A stretch of 64,000 bases of DNA from NCBI GenBank assembly GCA_029260575.1, contig JAJDDB010000004.1, positions 62,001 through 126,000 on the forward strand, read 5' to 3'. This document shows, piece by piece, positions 51,791 through 60,467 of this stretch; position 1 is the stretch's first letter; each line of letters opens with the position of its first letter. Source of the DNA: Phycisphaerales bacterium (GTDB lineage: Bacteria > Planctomycetota > Phycisphaerae > Phycisphaerales > SM1A02). The position numbers were made by a program, and so were the translations under genes. The notes under the pieces were generated by a model. That model worked only from the letters and a program-made list of their open reading frames with translations. It did not search any database and was not told the origin of the DNA.

Positions 51791-52650
51791 GCGGCGAGGG
51801 TTGCGGTCGTTGGTGTTGCCATGGCGCGATTCGGCGGCTTTGTTGGCTGGGCGATTTCGAATGTGGCGATTTGTTGCGTGGCGAATGAGAACTCGCGTGC
51901 GGTCGTGTTGATGTTGCGCACTGTCAGTACAGAGTTCTCAATTGTCACCGCACGTGGGCTGCCGGGGAATCCGTAGCAGCCGGTGTTGATGATTGTGCGT
52001 CCATTGATGGTGCTGATTTGCGGGTGGTGCGTGTGGCCGAAGATGCCGAAGCGCGATTCGGGAGCGTGCGTTTCCAGAAAGCGCGCTGCCAGCCGTGGGA
52101 ATCTGTGCCAGTACCAGAGAACTTGCGCCACCTTCCACGGCCGAAGCAGCATTGATCGACGTTTGGATTTGCGGGCTTGCTGTGCGAGTGCTTCCCATTC
52201 CGCATGCGAGGCATGTTGCGACACAGCAAGCATCGATTCGAGATGGCCGCGATCTTCGGGTGCGACTTGTTCGAGGTAGCTGTTGTGAGCCTGGCGCATG
52301 CGGCCTGCGCGTGGGCTCCAAGGCGCTATTGCAGGGTGCAACACATCACCGTGGGTGACAAACACATCGCCGCCGGCCAGGAGCAGATGTCGCACATCGC
52401 TGAGAAACGGATCGTGATTGCCCGAAAGCAGCACGAGGCGTACGCCATCAGTTTCGCAGAGTTCTGCCAGGCGCAGCACATGCCGAGCGGCATTTCCTCT
52501 ATAGCGCGGGTGATGCACTTCCGCAATGTCGCCGTTAATTATGAGATCGGTCGCGCCCTGCCACAGCGGGCGCAGCGCATCTGCAGATGGCACTGCGCCG
52601 CGGGGTCTGCCGAGATGCGTATCGGAAAGGATTACTGTGCGATCACTCAC
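51784..52650 (-). CDS. Metallophosphoesterase (calcineurin-like, LpxH-type fold)
   Basis: 288 residues. The dimetal motifs are complete: ILSDTHLG (DxH), LIINGDIAEVHH (GDxx), VLLSGNHDPFL (GNHD), VFVTHGDVLH and FGIFGHTHHPQ (GHTH). The overall look is of the UDP-2,3-diacylglucosamine hydrolase/YbbF group, but LpxH-specific residues cannot be confirmed and no other lpx gene is near. GTG start at 52650. The last codons lie against the palindrome at 51741-51783. Confidence 0.86.
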   Translation of the reverse strand: MSDRTVILSDTHLGRPRGAVPSADALRPLWQGATDLIINGDIAEVHHPRYRGNAARHVLRLAELCETDGVRLVLLSGNHDPFLSDVRHLLLAGGDVFVTHGDVLHPAIAPWSPRAGRMRQAHNSYLEQVAPEDRGHLESMLAVSQHASHAEWEALAQQARKSKRRSMLLRPWKVAQVLWYWHRFPRLAARFLETHAPESRFGIFGHTHHPQISTINGRTIINTGCYGFPGSPRAVTIENSVLTVRNINTTAREFSFATQQIATFEIAQPTKPPNRAMATPTTATLAAK

Positions 52651-52706
52651 GTGTGGTGTTTATCGGCACACGCACGATGCAATTGACGGGCTTTGACGAG
52701 TTTTCA

Positions 52707-54113
52707 CTATGATTCGTCGGATGCGGGTCCGAACGTGATGACATTCTTGCCGGCGCGCTTGGATTGCAGCGCCCGCTGATCTGCGAGGCGGAGCAGCACA
52801 TCCGGATCATCGCCATCCCACGGGAAGGTGGCCAGCCCGCCGGAGATTGTCAGGCTGCCTGGAGCTTCGCGGCTGAGCTTGGGAAATGTCATCGCGGTGA
52901 CCTGTTTCTGGAATCGTTTGGCAATGTCGCCGACCGCATCGGGATGGGCGGAACCTGCGGCGCGCGGGCCTTCGAGGTCTGCGAAGATGACTGCGAATTC
53001 ATCGCCGCCGATTCTGCATACGCGATCGCATTGGCGAATGACAGATTCAAGCAGTCGCACGGTTTCAATCAGAATTTCATCGCCTGCATCGTGGCCGTAC
53101 TGGTCGTTGTAGATCTTGAAATCATCGATATCGAAGACCATGACAGTGACGGGCACGCGTAATTGTCGAGCGCGTTTGAGCGATTCGCACAGAAAATTGG
53201 TGAAGAATCTGCGATTCCACGCGCCGGTCAGATCATCGCGCAGTGAATTCAGACGGTGGGTGTGATGCGCTTCGTCGAGTGCCAGCCAGCGTGCAAGCCA
53301 GTCGGCCCACGGCTTGAGCGCGCGGGCGTCGGCACTTTCGGTGGCCAGCATTCCATAGGCGTCGCCGTCATATACGACCGAGGCAACTGCGCCGTCCATG
53401 AGTTCGTTGGTGTCGTTGAAGAGGACGTCGGTCCAGCCGGTCTGCTGCATGATCAGCCGCATGCACAGTTCGAGCAGCCGTCCATCCTGGTGGAGGATTG
53501 CTTCGACCAAGTCAACGTCGCCCAGCGGTTCATCTGCTAGGGTGCTGCGCTTGGGGTTGGGTTCAACTGTGGGCCGCTGAATCTCGATTTCGATTGGCTG
53601 CGCGACATGCTCATGATGTGATTCAGGCTTGGCGCGTAGCGATTCCTGCGATGTGTCTACGTGCTGTGCGTCGTCGTCTGCAGCCTGGTCGTGGGTGGAT
53701 TGTTCAAGAGGTGCAGCGTCATGCATACGCGCATCGTCAGGGTGTCCTGACAAGGCTGTGGAAAGTGAATTGAAATTGAGCGGCGCGCTGACGCTGTGAT
53801 CGAACAGCGCGCTGAGCGGCGAATGGATCGCATGTGCATCGCGCACCAGAATCAGCCGTGCAGCAGGTTCAATGTCGCGCAGCGCTTCGATGGATTCAGC
53901 AGTTGCGCCGTCAAGGGCCGGCTGGGCGATAAGAATCGTATCGATTGGTGTTCGGGCAGAGGAGAGTGTCAACTCGCCGATTGCATCAAAGAGACTGTCA
54001 ACTTCGATATGCGGCGGCATGTCTGCAGTAGACAATTCGCCGACGGCATTTCCAAGTCCGACGCAGAGTATCTGTGCTCGTCGGGTTCGACCTTGTGCGA
54101 GTGTGCGGGTCAC
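52707..54113 (-). CDS. Diguanylate cyclase with GGDEF domain
   Basis: 468 residues. The N-terminal 120 residues look like a degenerate receiver domain (AQILCVGLGNAVGEL, DTILIAQPALDGA, ARLILVRDAHAIHSPLS). A Glu/Asp/His-rich linker and a helical middle domain follow (LLELCMRLIMQQTGWTDVLF). The C-terminal GGDEF domain starts DDLTGAWNRRFF. It has VMVFDIDDFKIYNDQYGHDAGD, the active site RIGGDEFAVIF and an inhibitory RxxD site (RQCD) five residues before it. It makes cyclic di-GMP from GTP, probably with product inhibition. The GTG start overlaps the stop of the preceding gene (GTGA). Confidence 0.91.
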   Translation of the reverse strand: MTRTLAQGRTRRAQILCVGLGNAVGELSTADMPPHIEVDSLFDAIGELTLSSARTPIDTILIAQPALDGATAESIEALRDIEPAARLILVRDAHAIHSPLSALFDHSVSAPLNFNSLSTALSGHPDDARMHDAAPLEQSTHDQAADDDAQHVDTSQESLRAKPESHHEHVAQPIEIEIQRPTVEPNPKRSTLADEPLGDVDLVEAILHQDGRLLELCMRLIMQQTGWTDVLFNDTNELMDGAVASVVYDGDAYGMLATESADARALKPWADWLARWLALDEAHHTHRLNSLRDDLTGAWNRRFFTNFLCESLKRARQLRVPVTVMVFDIDDFKIYNDQYGHDAGDEILIETVRLLESVIRQCDRVCRIGGDEFAVIFADLEGPRAAGSAHPDAVGDIAKRFQKQVTAMTFPKLSREAPGSLTISGGLATFPWDGDDPDVLLRLADQRALQSKRAGKNVITFGPASDES

Positions 54114-54700
54114 GATGACGCTGGCTCCTCTCCACTACCCATCAACATGTTGACTTCATCTGATGACAATGATTCTGCGCGATCAGCACATGCAGCCTCA
54201 TTATCATCCTGGGAAACTTGATCGTTCTGTGCGCCTGTACGCGGCGCATCCTCCGGCGGTTCGTGCAAACGCAACATCGGGCCGTTGAATGACGCAGCCG
54301 GGGATCGCGCAGGCGGCGCAGAGTGTCCAGCCTGACTCACTGCAGGGGGTGGAGGTTGCGGCGCTGCGGTGCGAAGTGTCTCAAGTTGTCCCGCGCGCCA
54401 TTGCCAGATGCCGATGCCTGAGATGTATTGATCGCATGCAGCGAGGAGTTGCTGGTGCAGAGCAGGTGTGGAATCTGCATCGATAACGAGAACCGGGGGC
54501 ATGTGGCGTTCAAGACCCCAGGAAGATCGAGCGGACTCAAGGCGTTCGTGCAGGCACAGTCGGGCAAATGCCTGGTGCGGGCAAGCGGTTGTTTCGATGC
54601 GCCAGTTTCTGCTGCGCAAGTGATCGAACAGCGCCCGGTCATCATCAGCAGCGCTCTGGCGCAGCAGCACGCAGTTGGTGTGTCGATTCTGCTCGGTCAT
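54110..54700 (-). CDS. Receiver-like protein coupled to the diguanylate cyclase
   Basis: 196 residues, no firm family. Residues 1-105 have the alternating pattern of a response-regulator fold (CVLLRQSAADDDRALFDHLR, PPVLVIDADSTPALHQQLLA) without the normal phosphorylatable Asp context. Then a Pro/Ala-rich linker and a tail LSSDEVNMLMGSGEE, reminiscent of the LSxDExxxLL motif at the N-terminus of FliM. ATG 54700. GTGA overlap with the cyclase gene shows they are made together; by inference it modulates or localises the cyclase. Confidence 0.6.
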   Translation of the reverse strand: MTEQNRHTNCVLLRQSAADDDRALFDHLRSRNWRIETTACPHQAFARLCLHERLESARSSWGLERHMPPVLVIDADSTPALHQQLLAACDQYISGIGIWQWRAGQLETLRTAAPQPPPPAVSQAGHSAPPARSPAASFNGPMLRLHEPPEDAPRTGAQNDQVSQDDNEAACADRAESLSSDEVNMLMGSGEEPASS

Positions 54701-54899
54701 GACATCAATCGCCGCCCTGGTTCCGTCAATGACTCGGACGTTCCGGCGTCATTTATTCGGATTCCACATGTGATTCTACACTTGGTGTGCTGTCCCGCCA
54801 GCACAGTTCCGTACGCGGTGGAATATCCTGCAAATGGATGCTTTCGGTGCGAAGATAGGAAAGACGATGTGGATTGCACCTGATGTGCAAGACTCTTAT

Positions 54900-56057
54900 T
54901 CAGTCGAGCAGGTGCTGCGCGATGATTGCAGCGCCATCAGCCGGTTGCATCAATGCGAGTGCGGAATGCATAGCAGCGCGTTGTGCGTTGTCACACAGCA
55001 GTGATCGCATGGTGGGCCCAATCGATTGCAGGTTACGCTGCGGTTCAATGAGATCATCAATGATTACTGCAGCGCCGCGGTCTGCGAGCGGCTGGGCATT
55101 ATGCCACTGGTGCCGATCTTCGTGCCAGGGATACGGAAGGAACAACGTTGGAATGCGGTTGGCGGCAACTTCTGCAACTGAATTCGCGCCGGCCCGACTG
55201 ATGGCCAGATCCGCAGCACCCCAGGCAAGGGACATGTCATCAAGAAACGGCAGTACGACAGCGGGAATAGTGTTGCTGCGATAGTTGGCTGCAATCGGCT
55301 CGGTTTCGTCACTGCCAGCCAGATGCAGCACCTGCCAGCCATGCAGCCAGTCGTGGTGATCACACGCCACGGCTGTTATGAATTGATTGATGCTCGTGGA
55401 CCCCTGCGACGCGCCGGTGACAAGAAGTGTCCGGCGGTCCGGTGCAAGCTTGAGTGCAGTTCGACAGTCTGATTGGCTTCGGCTGGAGATGGCGCATCGA
55501 CGTACCGGCGTGGCAACGACATGTCTGTCAAACGGGCCTTCCAGGCCGGGCAGCGGATGGTTGTCGATGGGCGGTACCGGGATCGCACTGATGATGTCGG
55601 TGGCTCGCCGGCCGATCCAGCGATTGGCCTTGCCCGGCGGCACGTCGAGATTCACAAGCGTCGTCGGCACACCGATGCGCGATGCAGCCCAGGCGACCGG
55701 TGCCGCAACGAATCCGCCCAACAACGCGACGCGGTTGATGTGTTCAGCGCGGATCAGAGCCTTCGCCTGCGAAATGGCACGTTTCGTTGCCAAAACGAAG
55801 TGCAACATTTCGCGCGGGCGCTTGGACAGCGGAGCGGCTGCCAGTGGAAAAAACGTCCGGCCGGCATCGGAGAGCATGTGCGCATCAACAGCACGCATCG
55901 AGCATGCAAAGACGCAGCGTACAGTCGGATCGAGTTCTGCAAGGCGTTCTGCGATCGCAAGGCCGGGCGCTATGTGTCCGCCCGAACCTCCGCCGGCAAA
56001 GAGGATCGTGCGCGGTCGGTGGTTTTCATGTGTCAATGGTGACTGCGATGACGTCAT
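54900..56057 (-). CDS. murG: UDP-N-acetylglucosamine-N-acetylmuramyl-(pentapeptide) pyrophosphoryl-undecaprenol GlcNAc transferase
   Basis: 385 residues, GT-B fold. TILFAGGGSGGHIAPGLAIAERL is the MurG G-loop 1; LLGGFVAAPVAWAASRIGVPT is G-loop 2 context. LLVTGASQGSTSINQFI is G-loop 3, and ADLAISRAGANSVAEVAANRIPTLFLPYPWHEDRHQWHNA is the donor site with the SRAGA Ser/Glu region. It adds GlcNAc to lipid I to give lipid II at the inner membrane face. Encoded directly after ftsW with 33 bases between. This is notable because some planctomycetes were long thought to lack peptidoglycan. Confidence 0.95.
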   Translation of the reverse strand: MTSSQSPLTHENHRPRTILFAGGGSGGHIAPGLAIAERLAELDPTVRCVFACSMRAVDAHMLSDAGRTFFPLAAAPLSKRPREMLHFVLATKRAISQAKALIRAEHINRVALLGGFVAAPVAWAASRIGVPTTLVNLDVPPGKANRWIGRRATDIISAIPVPPIDNHPLPGLEGPFDRHVVATPVRRCAISSRSQSDCRTALKLAPDRRTLLVTGASQGSTSINQFITAVACDHHDWLHGWQVLHLAGSDETEPIAANYRSNTIPAVVLPFLDDMSLAWGAADLAISRAGANSVAEVAANRIPTLFLPYPWHEDRHQWHNAQPLADRGAAVIIDDLIEPQRNLQSIGPTMRSLLCDNAQRAAMHSALALMQPADGAAIIAQHLLD

Positions 56058-56090
56058 TGATCGCAGCGTATCGACTGGGGCAGTCCAAGT

Positions 56091-57299
56091 TCACGAATTG
56101 CTTGTTGCGGCAGATAGTGCTCCAGCAAGCTCACTTTCATCTTCTATTGCGACGGCAGCCTGGGTTTCGAGCTCGACATCACTTGCGTGTTCATCCGAGC
56201 CGAGCCTGCGGTCGATGGAAATCAGCAGGCCGACCATGAATGCGGTGAGCACCCAGCCGGTGCCGCCTGCGGATAGCAGGGGCAGGGCGATCCCTTTGGT
56301 GGGGCCGAGGCCGGTGACGACGGCAAGATTGATCAATGCCTGAAGGCCGACTGTGAGCATAACGCCCATTGCCAGGAGGCGATCAAACGGCAAGACCGCA
56401 CGGCGGATAATCGTCAGCGCACACAGCAGAAACATGGCATACAGCGCGATGACGATTCCCGCCCCGGCGAAGCCAAGTTCCTCGCAGATGATCGCAAAGA
56501 CAAAGTCAGTGGTGTCTTCGGGCACATACCCGAATTTGTGGATGCCGTTACCAAGCCCGCGCCCGGGTAGGCCGCCTTGAGCGACGGCTGCCATGGACTG
56601 AATCATGTGGTAGCCGATGCCCTGAGGGTCCTGGTATGGATCGACAAACGCGCGCAATCTCTCGAGGCGATAGGGGCTTTGGATGATCGCAGCAGCGGAA
56701 GCAGTAGCTCCAATCGGGATGAGCAGGGCGACATGCCAGAGTTTCGCGCCGGCTGCGATGAGCAGGCACAGGCTGACTGTCGCAATGAGTACAGCGGTGC
56801 CGAGGTCTTCGGTGGCAATGAGTGCACAGATCACTGCGATGCCGAGCAGGGGAAGGGCAAGGCCTTTGAAAAGGCGTCCAACACGTGCTGCGTGCCGGCT
56901 CCCGTACCAGGCAATGACTATGAGCATGCCCCACTTGGCGAGTTCGCTCGGCTGGAAGTTCACCGGGCCGAACTCGATCCATCGCCAGGCGCCGTTGACC
57001 TCTTTGCCGATGCCGGGCACACGGACAAGCACGAGCAGGGCGACGCAGCCGAGCATGATCCAGATCACGGGATTGTGCAGGCCGCGGAGGCGCGGCAGCT
57101 CGTAAATCGGAATAAACGATCCGATCGCCAGTGCAATCATCGCCAGCAGCGCAAGGATGGCGTACTTGCCCAGCAGCAGGGATTCGAGTGTCAGCGGTTG
57201 ATCTGCATCAAGTGTGAGGCCGGCGGAATTGACCATGACCACGCCGAACATGAGCAGGGCGATCGTCACCAGTGCAAGACCGTGTCCGGGGCGAAGCAT
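56091..57299 (-). CDS. ftsW: Peptidoglycan polymerase/division protein FtsW
   Basis: 402 residues, SEDS family with about ten transmembrane helices. Recognisable are WRWIEFGPVNFQPSELAKWGMLIVIA, TVSLCLLIAAGAKL, the large loop GRGLGNGIHKFGYVPEDTTDFVFAIICEELG with the catalytic-region residues, and VVTGLGPTKGIALPLLSAGGTGWVLTAFMVGLLI. The pairing with murG favours FtsW over RodA. It polymerises lipid II with a class B PBP at the division site. Start taken as ATG 57299 just before the first helix; ATG 57344 would add 15 residues. Confidence 0.93.
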   Translation of the reverse strand: MLRPGHGLALVTIALLMFGVVMVNSAGLTLDADQPLTLESLLLGKYAILALLAMIALAIGSFIPIYELPRLRGLHNPVIWIMLGCVALLVLVRVPGIGKEVNGAWRWIEFGPVNFQPSELAKWGMLIVIAWYGSRHAARVGRLFKGLALPLLGIAVICALIATEDLGTAVLIATVSLCLLIAAGAKLWHVALLIPIGATASAAAIIQSPYRLERLRAFVDPYQDPQGIGYHMIQSMAAVAQGGLPGRGLGNGIHKFGYVPEDTTDFVFAIICEELGFAGAGIVIALYAMFLLCALTIIRRAVLPFDRLLAMGVMLTVGLQALINLAVVTGLGPTKGIALPLLSAGGTGWVLTAFMVGLLISIDRRLGSDEHASDVELETQAAVAIEDESELAGALSAATSNS

Positions 57300-57456
57300 C
57301 ACATCAGTATCGGCGGTGCTGCAATTCGCGACCCAAAAAGGCATAGGCAAGTCGTGTGAAGGCCTCAGCTCGGCAACGAGCTACACATCTGAAATATGGC
57401 AACGGTCACGCTCTTGGTGAGTTTGCAGAACGCGCGTGCTACGATGCTGACTTGCC

Positions 57457-59100
57457 ATGAGCGATCAATATTGTCAAACAGAATCGAAAACTGACCCGAC
57501 AGACTGTGTGTCGTCGACCGGCAGGGCTGTCTACCTGGAGACGTTCGGTTGCCAGATGAACGAGTTGGACAGTGAACTCGTCATCGGCCAACTTCGGGCA
57601 TTGGGGTATCACTTCACGAGCGACTCTGATGTGGCGGACATTGTGCTGTTCAATACGTGTTCTGTGCGTGAGCAGGCGGAAAACAAGGCCCGCAGCCGAA
57701 TCGGCCTGATCGGTCAGCGGAAGAATGATGGCGAGTCGGTCGTGCTCGGGGTGCTCGGCTGCATGGCAGAGCGCGAAGGGGCCGGCATGATGCGCCGGTA
57801 CCCGCAGATTGACCTGATGTGCGGTCCTGGTGAGCTGGATAGGCTTCCGATGCTGATCGATAATGCCTTCAAGACCGGGGCTGTCGAGGCGGCTGACCGC
57901 ATCGCATTGCAAGGCAGCAGAACCCGGCGGTCATCGACATTGGCTGCTGCTGAAGACAACCTCGAACTGCTGGACCTTTCACGCAGCTTTGATCCAGACA
58001 GAAACGGTGATAATCCTGCCGCCCGGCGGAGTGCGTATGTCCGTATCACTCGTGGCTGCAACAAGTTCTGTACGTACTGTGTGGTGCCCAATACCCGCGG
58101 GCCGGAGGTCCATCGCCCGCCTGATGCAATTGTCGAGGAATGTCGACAACTTGCTGAGCAGGGGGTCATTGAAATCACGCTGCTGGGGCAGACCGTCAAT
58201 CACTACGTCTATGTCCACGGCGCTGCTGTCACGGTCAACGGCACTGAAGCAGCGCAGGTCGGTCCGGGGCTGTCAGCATTCCGAAACGGCAAAGCATCGG
58301 CACTTGGGGCGCGGGTGACAACGTTTGCAGACCTGCTGCGGCGGATTCACGATGAAGTTCCGGATATTCGACGACTACGGTTTGTGACCAGCTACCCCCG
58401 TGACTTTTCTGAGGAAGCGCTTCAGGCAATTGCCCAGTGCGAGCGGATCTGTCCGTATCTGCATGTCCCGGCTCAATCCGGCTCCAACCGCATTCTCAAG
58501 CTGATGAACCGCGGGTATACCGTCGAGCAGTACCTTGAATTCATTGATCGGGCTGTGGATATCGTTCCGGATGTTTCGATTGCGGGCGACATCATTGTGG
58601 GCTTCCCAACCGAGACAGATGCCGATTTCGAGGCAACCAAAGCGCTGCTTCGGCGGGTGCCTTTCAAGAACAACTTTATCTTCAAGTATTCACCCCGGCC
58701 CGGGACGACAGCGATAGATCGGTTGCCCGATGATGTGCCGGTCGACATCAAACGCAGGCGGAACAAAGAGTTATTGGACCTTCAAGCTGAAATCAGCAGT
58801 GATGTGCATGCCCACTGGATCGGCAGAACCGTGGATGTCTTCGTCGAGCAGATAAGCCAGCGATCAGCCGCTCGCCAGGGCAAAATCGAGCTGGCCTGGC
58901 AGCGGGAGCGGATTCAGATGTCCGGGAGGACGGACGGGGATCTCATTGCGGTATTTGATTTACCGGATGATGTGCTGCCGGACTCTATTCTCGGAACTTG
59001 TGTGAAATTGCGCATCTCCCAGGCCCAGGCGCTGCTTCTGCGGGGCGAGGTCTGCAATGAGGATGCAATGATTGCCACCGGTAGTCTCACAGGATCATAA
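57457..59100 (+). CDS. miaB: tRNA-2-methylthio-N6-dimethylallyladenosine synthase
   Basis: 547 residues, longer than the usual 440-480. The UPF0004 domain has VYLETFGCQMNELDSELV, LFNTCSVREQAENKARS and LGVLGCMAEREG, giving the three auxiliary-cluster Cys. The radical-SAM site is VRITRGCNKFCTYCVVPNTRG (CxxxCxxC). A C-terminal TRAM domain follows. It adds the 2-methylthio group to i6A37 of tRNAs reading UNN codons. Extra length comes from an insertion after LLGQTVNHYVYV, about residues 253-288 (VTVNGTEAAQVGPGLS and neighbours), and from linkers in the first half. It is divergent from ftsW. Confidence 0.95.
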   Translation: MSDQYCQTESKTDPTDCVSSTGRAVYLETFGCQMNELDSELVIGQLRALGYHFTSDSDVADIVLFNTCSVREQAENKARSRIGLIGQRKNDGESVVLGVLGCMAEREGAGMMRRYPQIDLMCGPGELDRLPMLIDNAFKTGAVEAADRIALQGSRTRRSSTLAAAEDNLELLDLSRSFDPDRNGDNPAARRSAYVRITRGCNKFCTYCVVPNTRGPEVHRPPDAIVEECRQLAEQGVIEITLLGQTVNHYVYVHGAAVTVNGTEAAQVGPGLSAFRNGKASALGARVTTFADLLRRIHDEVPDIRRLRFVTSYPRDFSEEALQAIAQCERICPYLHVPAQSGSNRILKLMNRGYTVEQYLEFIDRAVDIVPDVSIAGDIIVGFPTETDADFEATKALLRRVPFKNNFIFKYSPRPGTTAIDRLPDDVPVDIKRRRNKELLDLQAEISSDVHAHWIGRTVDVFVEQISQRSAARQGKIELAWQRERIQMSGRTDGDLIAVFDLPDDVLPDSILGTCVKLRISQAQALLLRGEVCNEDAMIATGSLTGS

Positions 59101-59247
59101 AGCGACGCTCTTGAGCCACAGTAAGGGGGTCTGAGCCTATCCGAAACGAATGGAGCGTTTTGCACACAAGGTCTTTTGCTGCAACAACTTCAGATTCTCC
59201 CATCTTAACAAATGTTCATAGTCCAAAAAACTGGCAAAGACGTGGAA

Positions 59248-59282
59248 TTGAGTCTTGACTCAACGAAAGCTGCCTGTATCTT
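59248..59282 (+). promoter_or_regulatory. Promoter with overlapping palindrome before the PEP-CTERM gene
   Basis: TTGACT (59255-59260) and TATCTT (59277-59282) are 16 bases apart. The -35 lies inside a perfect palindrome TTGAGTC-TT-GACTCAA (59248-59263), a plausible operator. The transcript would have a leader of about 110 bases. Nothing else is evident in 59101-59399. Confidence 0.5.
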
Positions 59283-59399
59283 CGAGTCGGAGTATTTGAG
59301 TGGTAACGGCTGCACCGGCTGCTGTCGCAGTTGGTACCTGAGTGTCATTGTTAGTGCAAATTACAGAGTGAATGAAGAGAAGAAGAAAGGTCCATACTC

Positions 59400-60194
59400 A
59401 TGAAAGTGAATCATCTGACATTGGCAACGACCGGTTCGTTGCTGCTCGCTGGCGCTGCTCAGGCTGCGTTTACGGGCGTAAGCATTTACCAAGTCGACGA
59501 CTACATGGCGAACGACCATCCTGTTAACGCCGTGAAGAGTCACTTCCTCGCGAATGGTGGTGGGCTTGACGTGTATCGCATCTACGCTGAATTCGATGCA
59601 GCGGGCGCGGTTACCGCGACGTTTGGTTCAGGCGCTACTGGTCAGCTTATGTTCCTGACCAACAAGGACTCCGGCGTGTTCTTCAACCACGCGGCCTACA
59701 CCAGCACATCCGGCAGCTACGTCGAAAGCGACACAGCTCCGGCAGGCCCTTTCAGTGGTGCTGACGGTGCCAAGGGCTATGACACGTTTGCCACGATCGG
59801 TGTGGAACGCGTCATCGGCGGCGTTGATGAAACAACGCTGACTTCAGGTGTGTCCTCGGGCACCAACAACTTTGCAGGCGACTGGGATTCAAACAGCTTC
59901 ACCGGCGGCACAGGCGGCTGGTTCAGCTTTGACCCGCTTGCAGCTCAGACAAACGCTATGCAGGGTGCTGCCGCACCTGGTGCCCCTGCCGACGGTGTCT
60001 GGCGCGTCCTGCTCTATCAGGCAACTGTGCCTGCAGGCGAAGGTATTGAAGGCAACTTCGGCGTTGCTGTTGTCGGCGAAGGCAACATCTACGACGGAAG
60101 TACATTCTTCACGACCAATGATGTTCCGGCCCCGGGTGCTCTCGCACTTCTCGGCCTGGCTGGTCTTGCCGGCGCTCGTCGCCGTCGCAAGTAA
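59400..60194 (+). CDS. Secreted PEP-CTERM-sorted protein
   Basis: 264 residues. Signal peptide to about residue 22 (TTGSLLLAGAAQA). The body is beta-rich and low in charge (GVSIYQVDDYMAND, LDVYRIYAEFDAAGAVTATFG, DGVWRVLLYQATVPAGEGI). The C-terminus VPAPGALALLGLAGLAGARRRRK is a PEP-CTERM/GlyGly-type sorting tail in planctomycete form: Pro-containing motif, hydrophobic helix, basic end. It would be processed by an exosortase-like protease and displayed or released. AAAGG lies nine bases before ATG 59400, and a strong terminator follows, so it is probably monocistronic. Specific function unknown. Confidence 0.86.
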   Translation: MKVNHLTLATTGSLLLAGAAQAAFTGVSIYQVDDYMANDHPVNAVKSHFLANGGGLDVYRIYAEFDAAGAVTATFGSGATGQLMFLTNKDSGVFFNHAAYTSTSGSYVESDTAPAGPFSGADGAKGYDTFATIGVERVIGGVDETTLTSGVSSGTNNFAGDWDSNSFTGGTGGWFSFDPLAAQTNAMQGAAAPGAPADGVWRVLLYQATVPAGEGIEGNFGVAVVGEGNIYDGSTFFTTNDVPAPGALALLGLAGLAGARRRRK

Positions 60195-60242
60195 TTGAGA
60201 ATTAGGTCTTCGCTTCGGCAAGACTTGACAATCAAAACTCCA

Positions 60243-60278
60243 CACCGCCGTCCGGCAACGGGCGGCGGTGTTGTTTTT
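60243..60278 (+). terminator. Intrinsic terminator of the PEP-CTERM gene
   Basis: 12-bp stem CACCGCCGTCCG/CGGGCGGCGGTG (60243-60254, 60259-60270; one G-T pair) with a GCAA tetraloop and TTGTTTTT tail, 48 bases after the stop. Confidence 0.92.
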
Positions 60279-60467
60279 GAAGCATTCATTATTTCTTCTG
60301 ACGTCATTGCAATGCCCGGTGCCGTACATACCGCTCAGGTTCAGCGCAGGATCACGTGCAGAAGCGTACGAGACTGCTCAACGCTGGAGTCGCTGAGAAT
60401 CTGCACGACAGCGTAAGACGTCGCAGCAGACGGCGTTTATTGTGTTTCATTGACTACGAGAAAGAAG

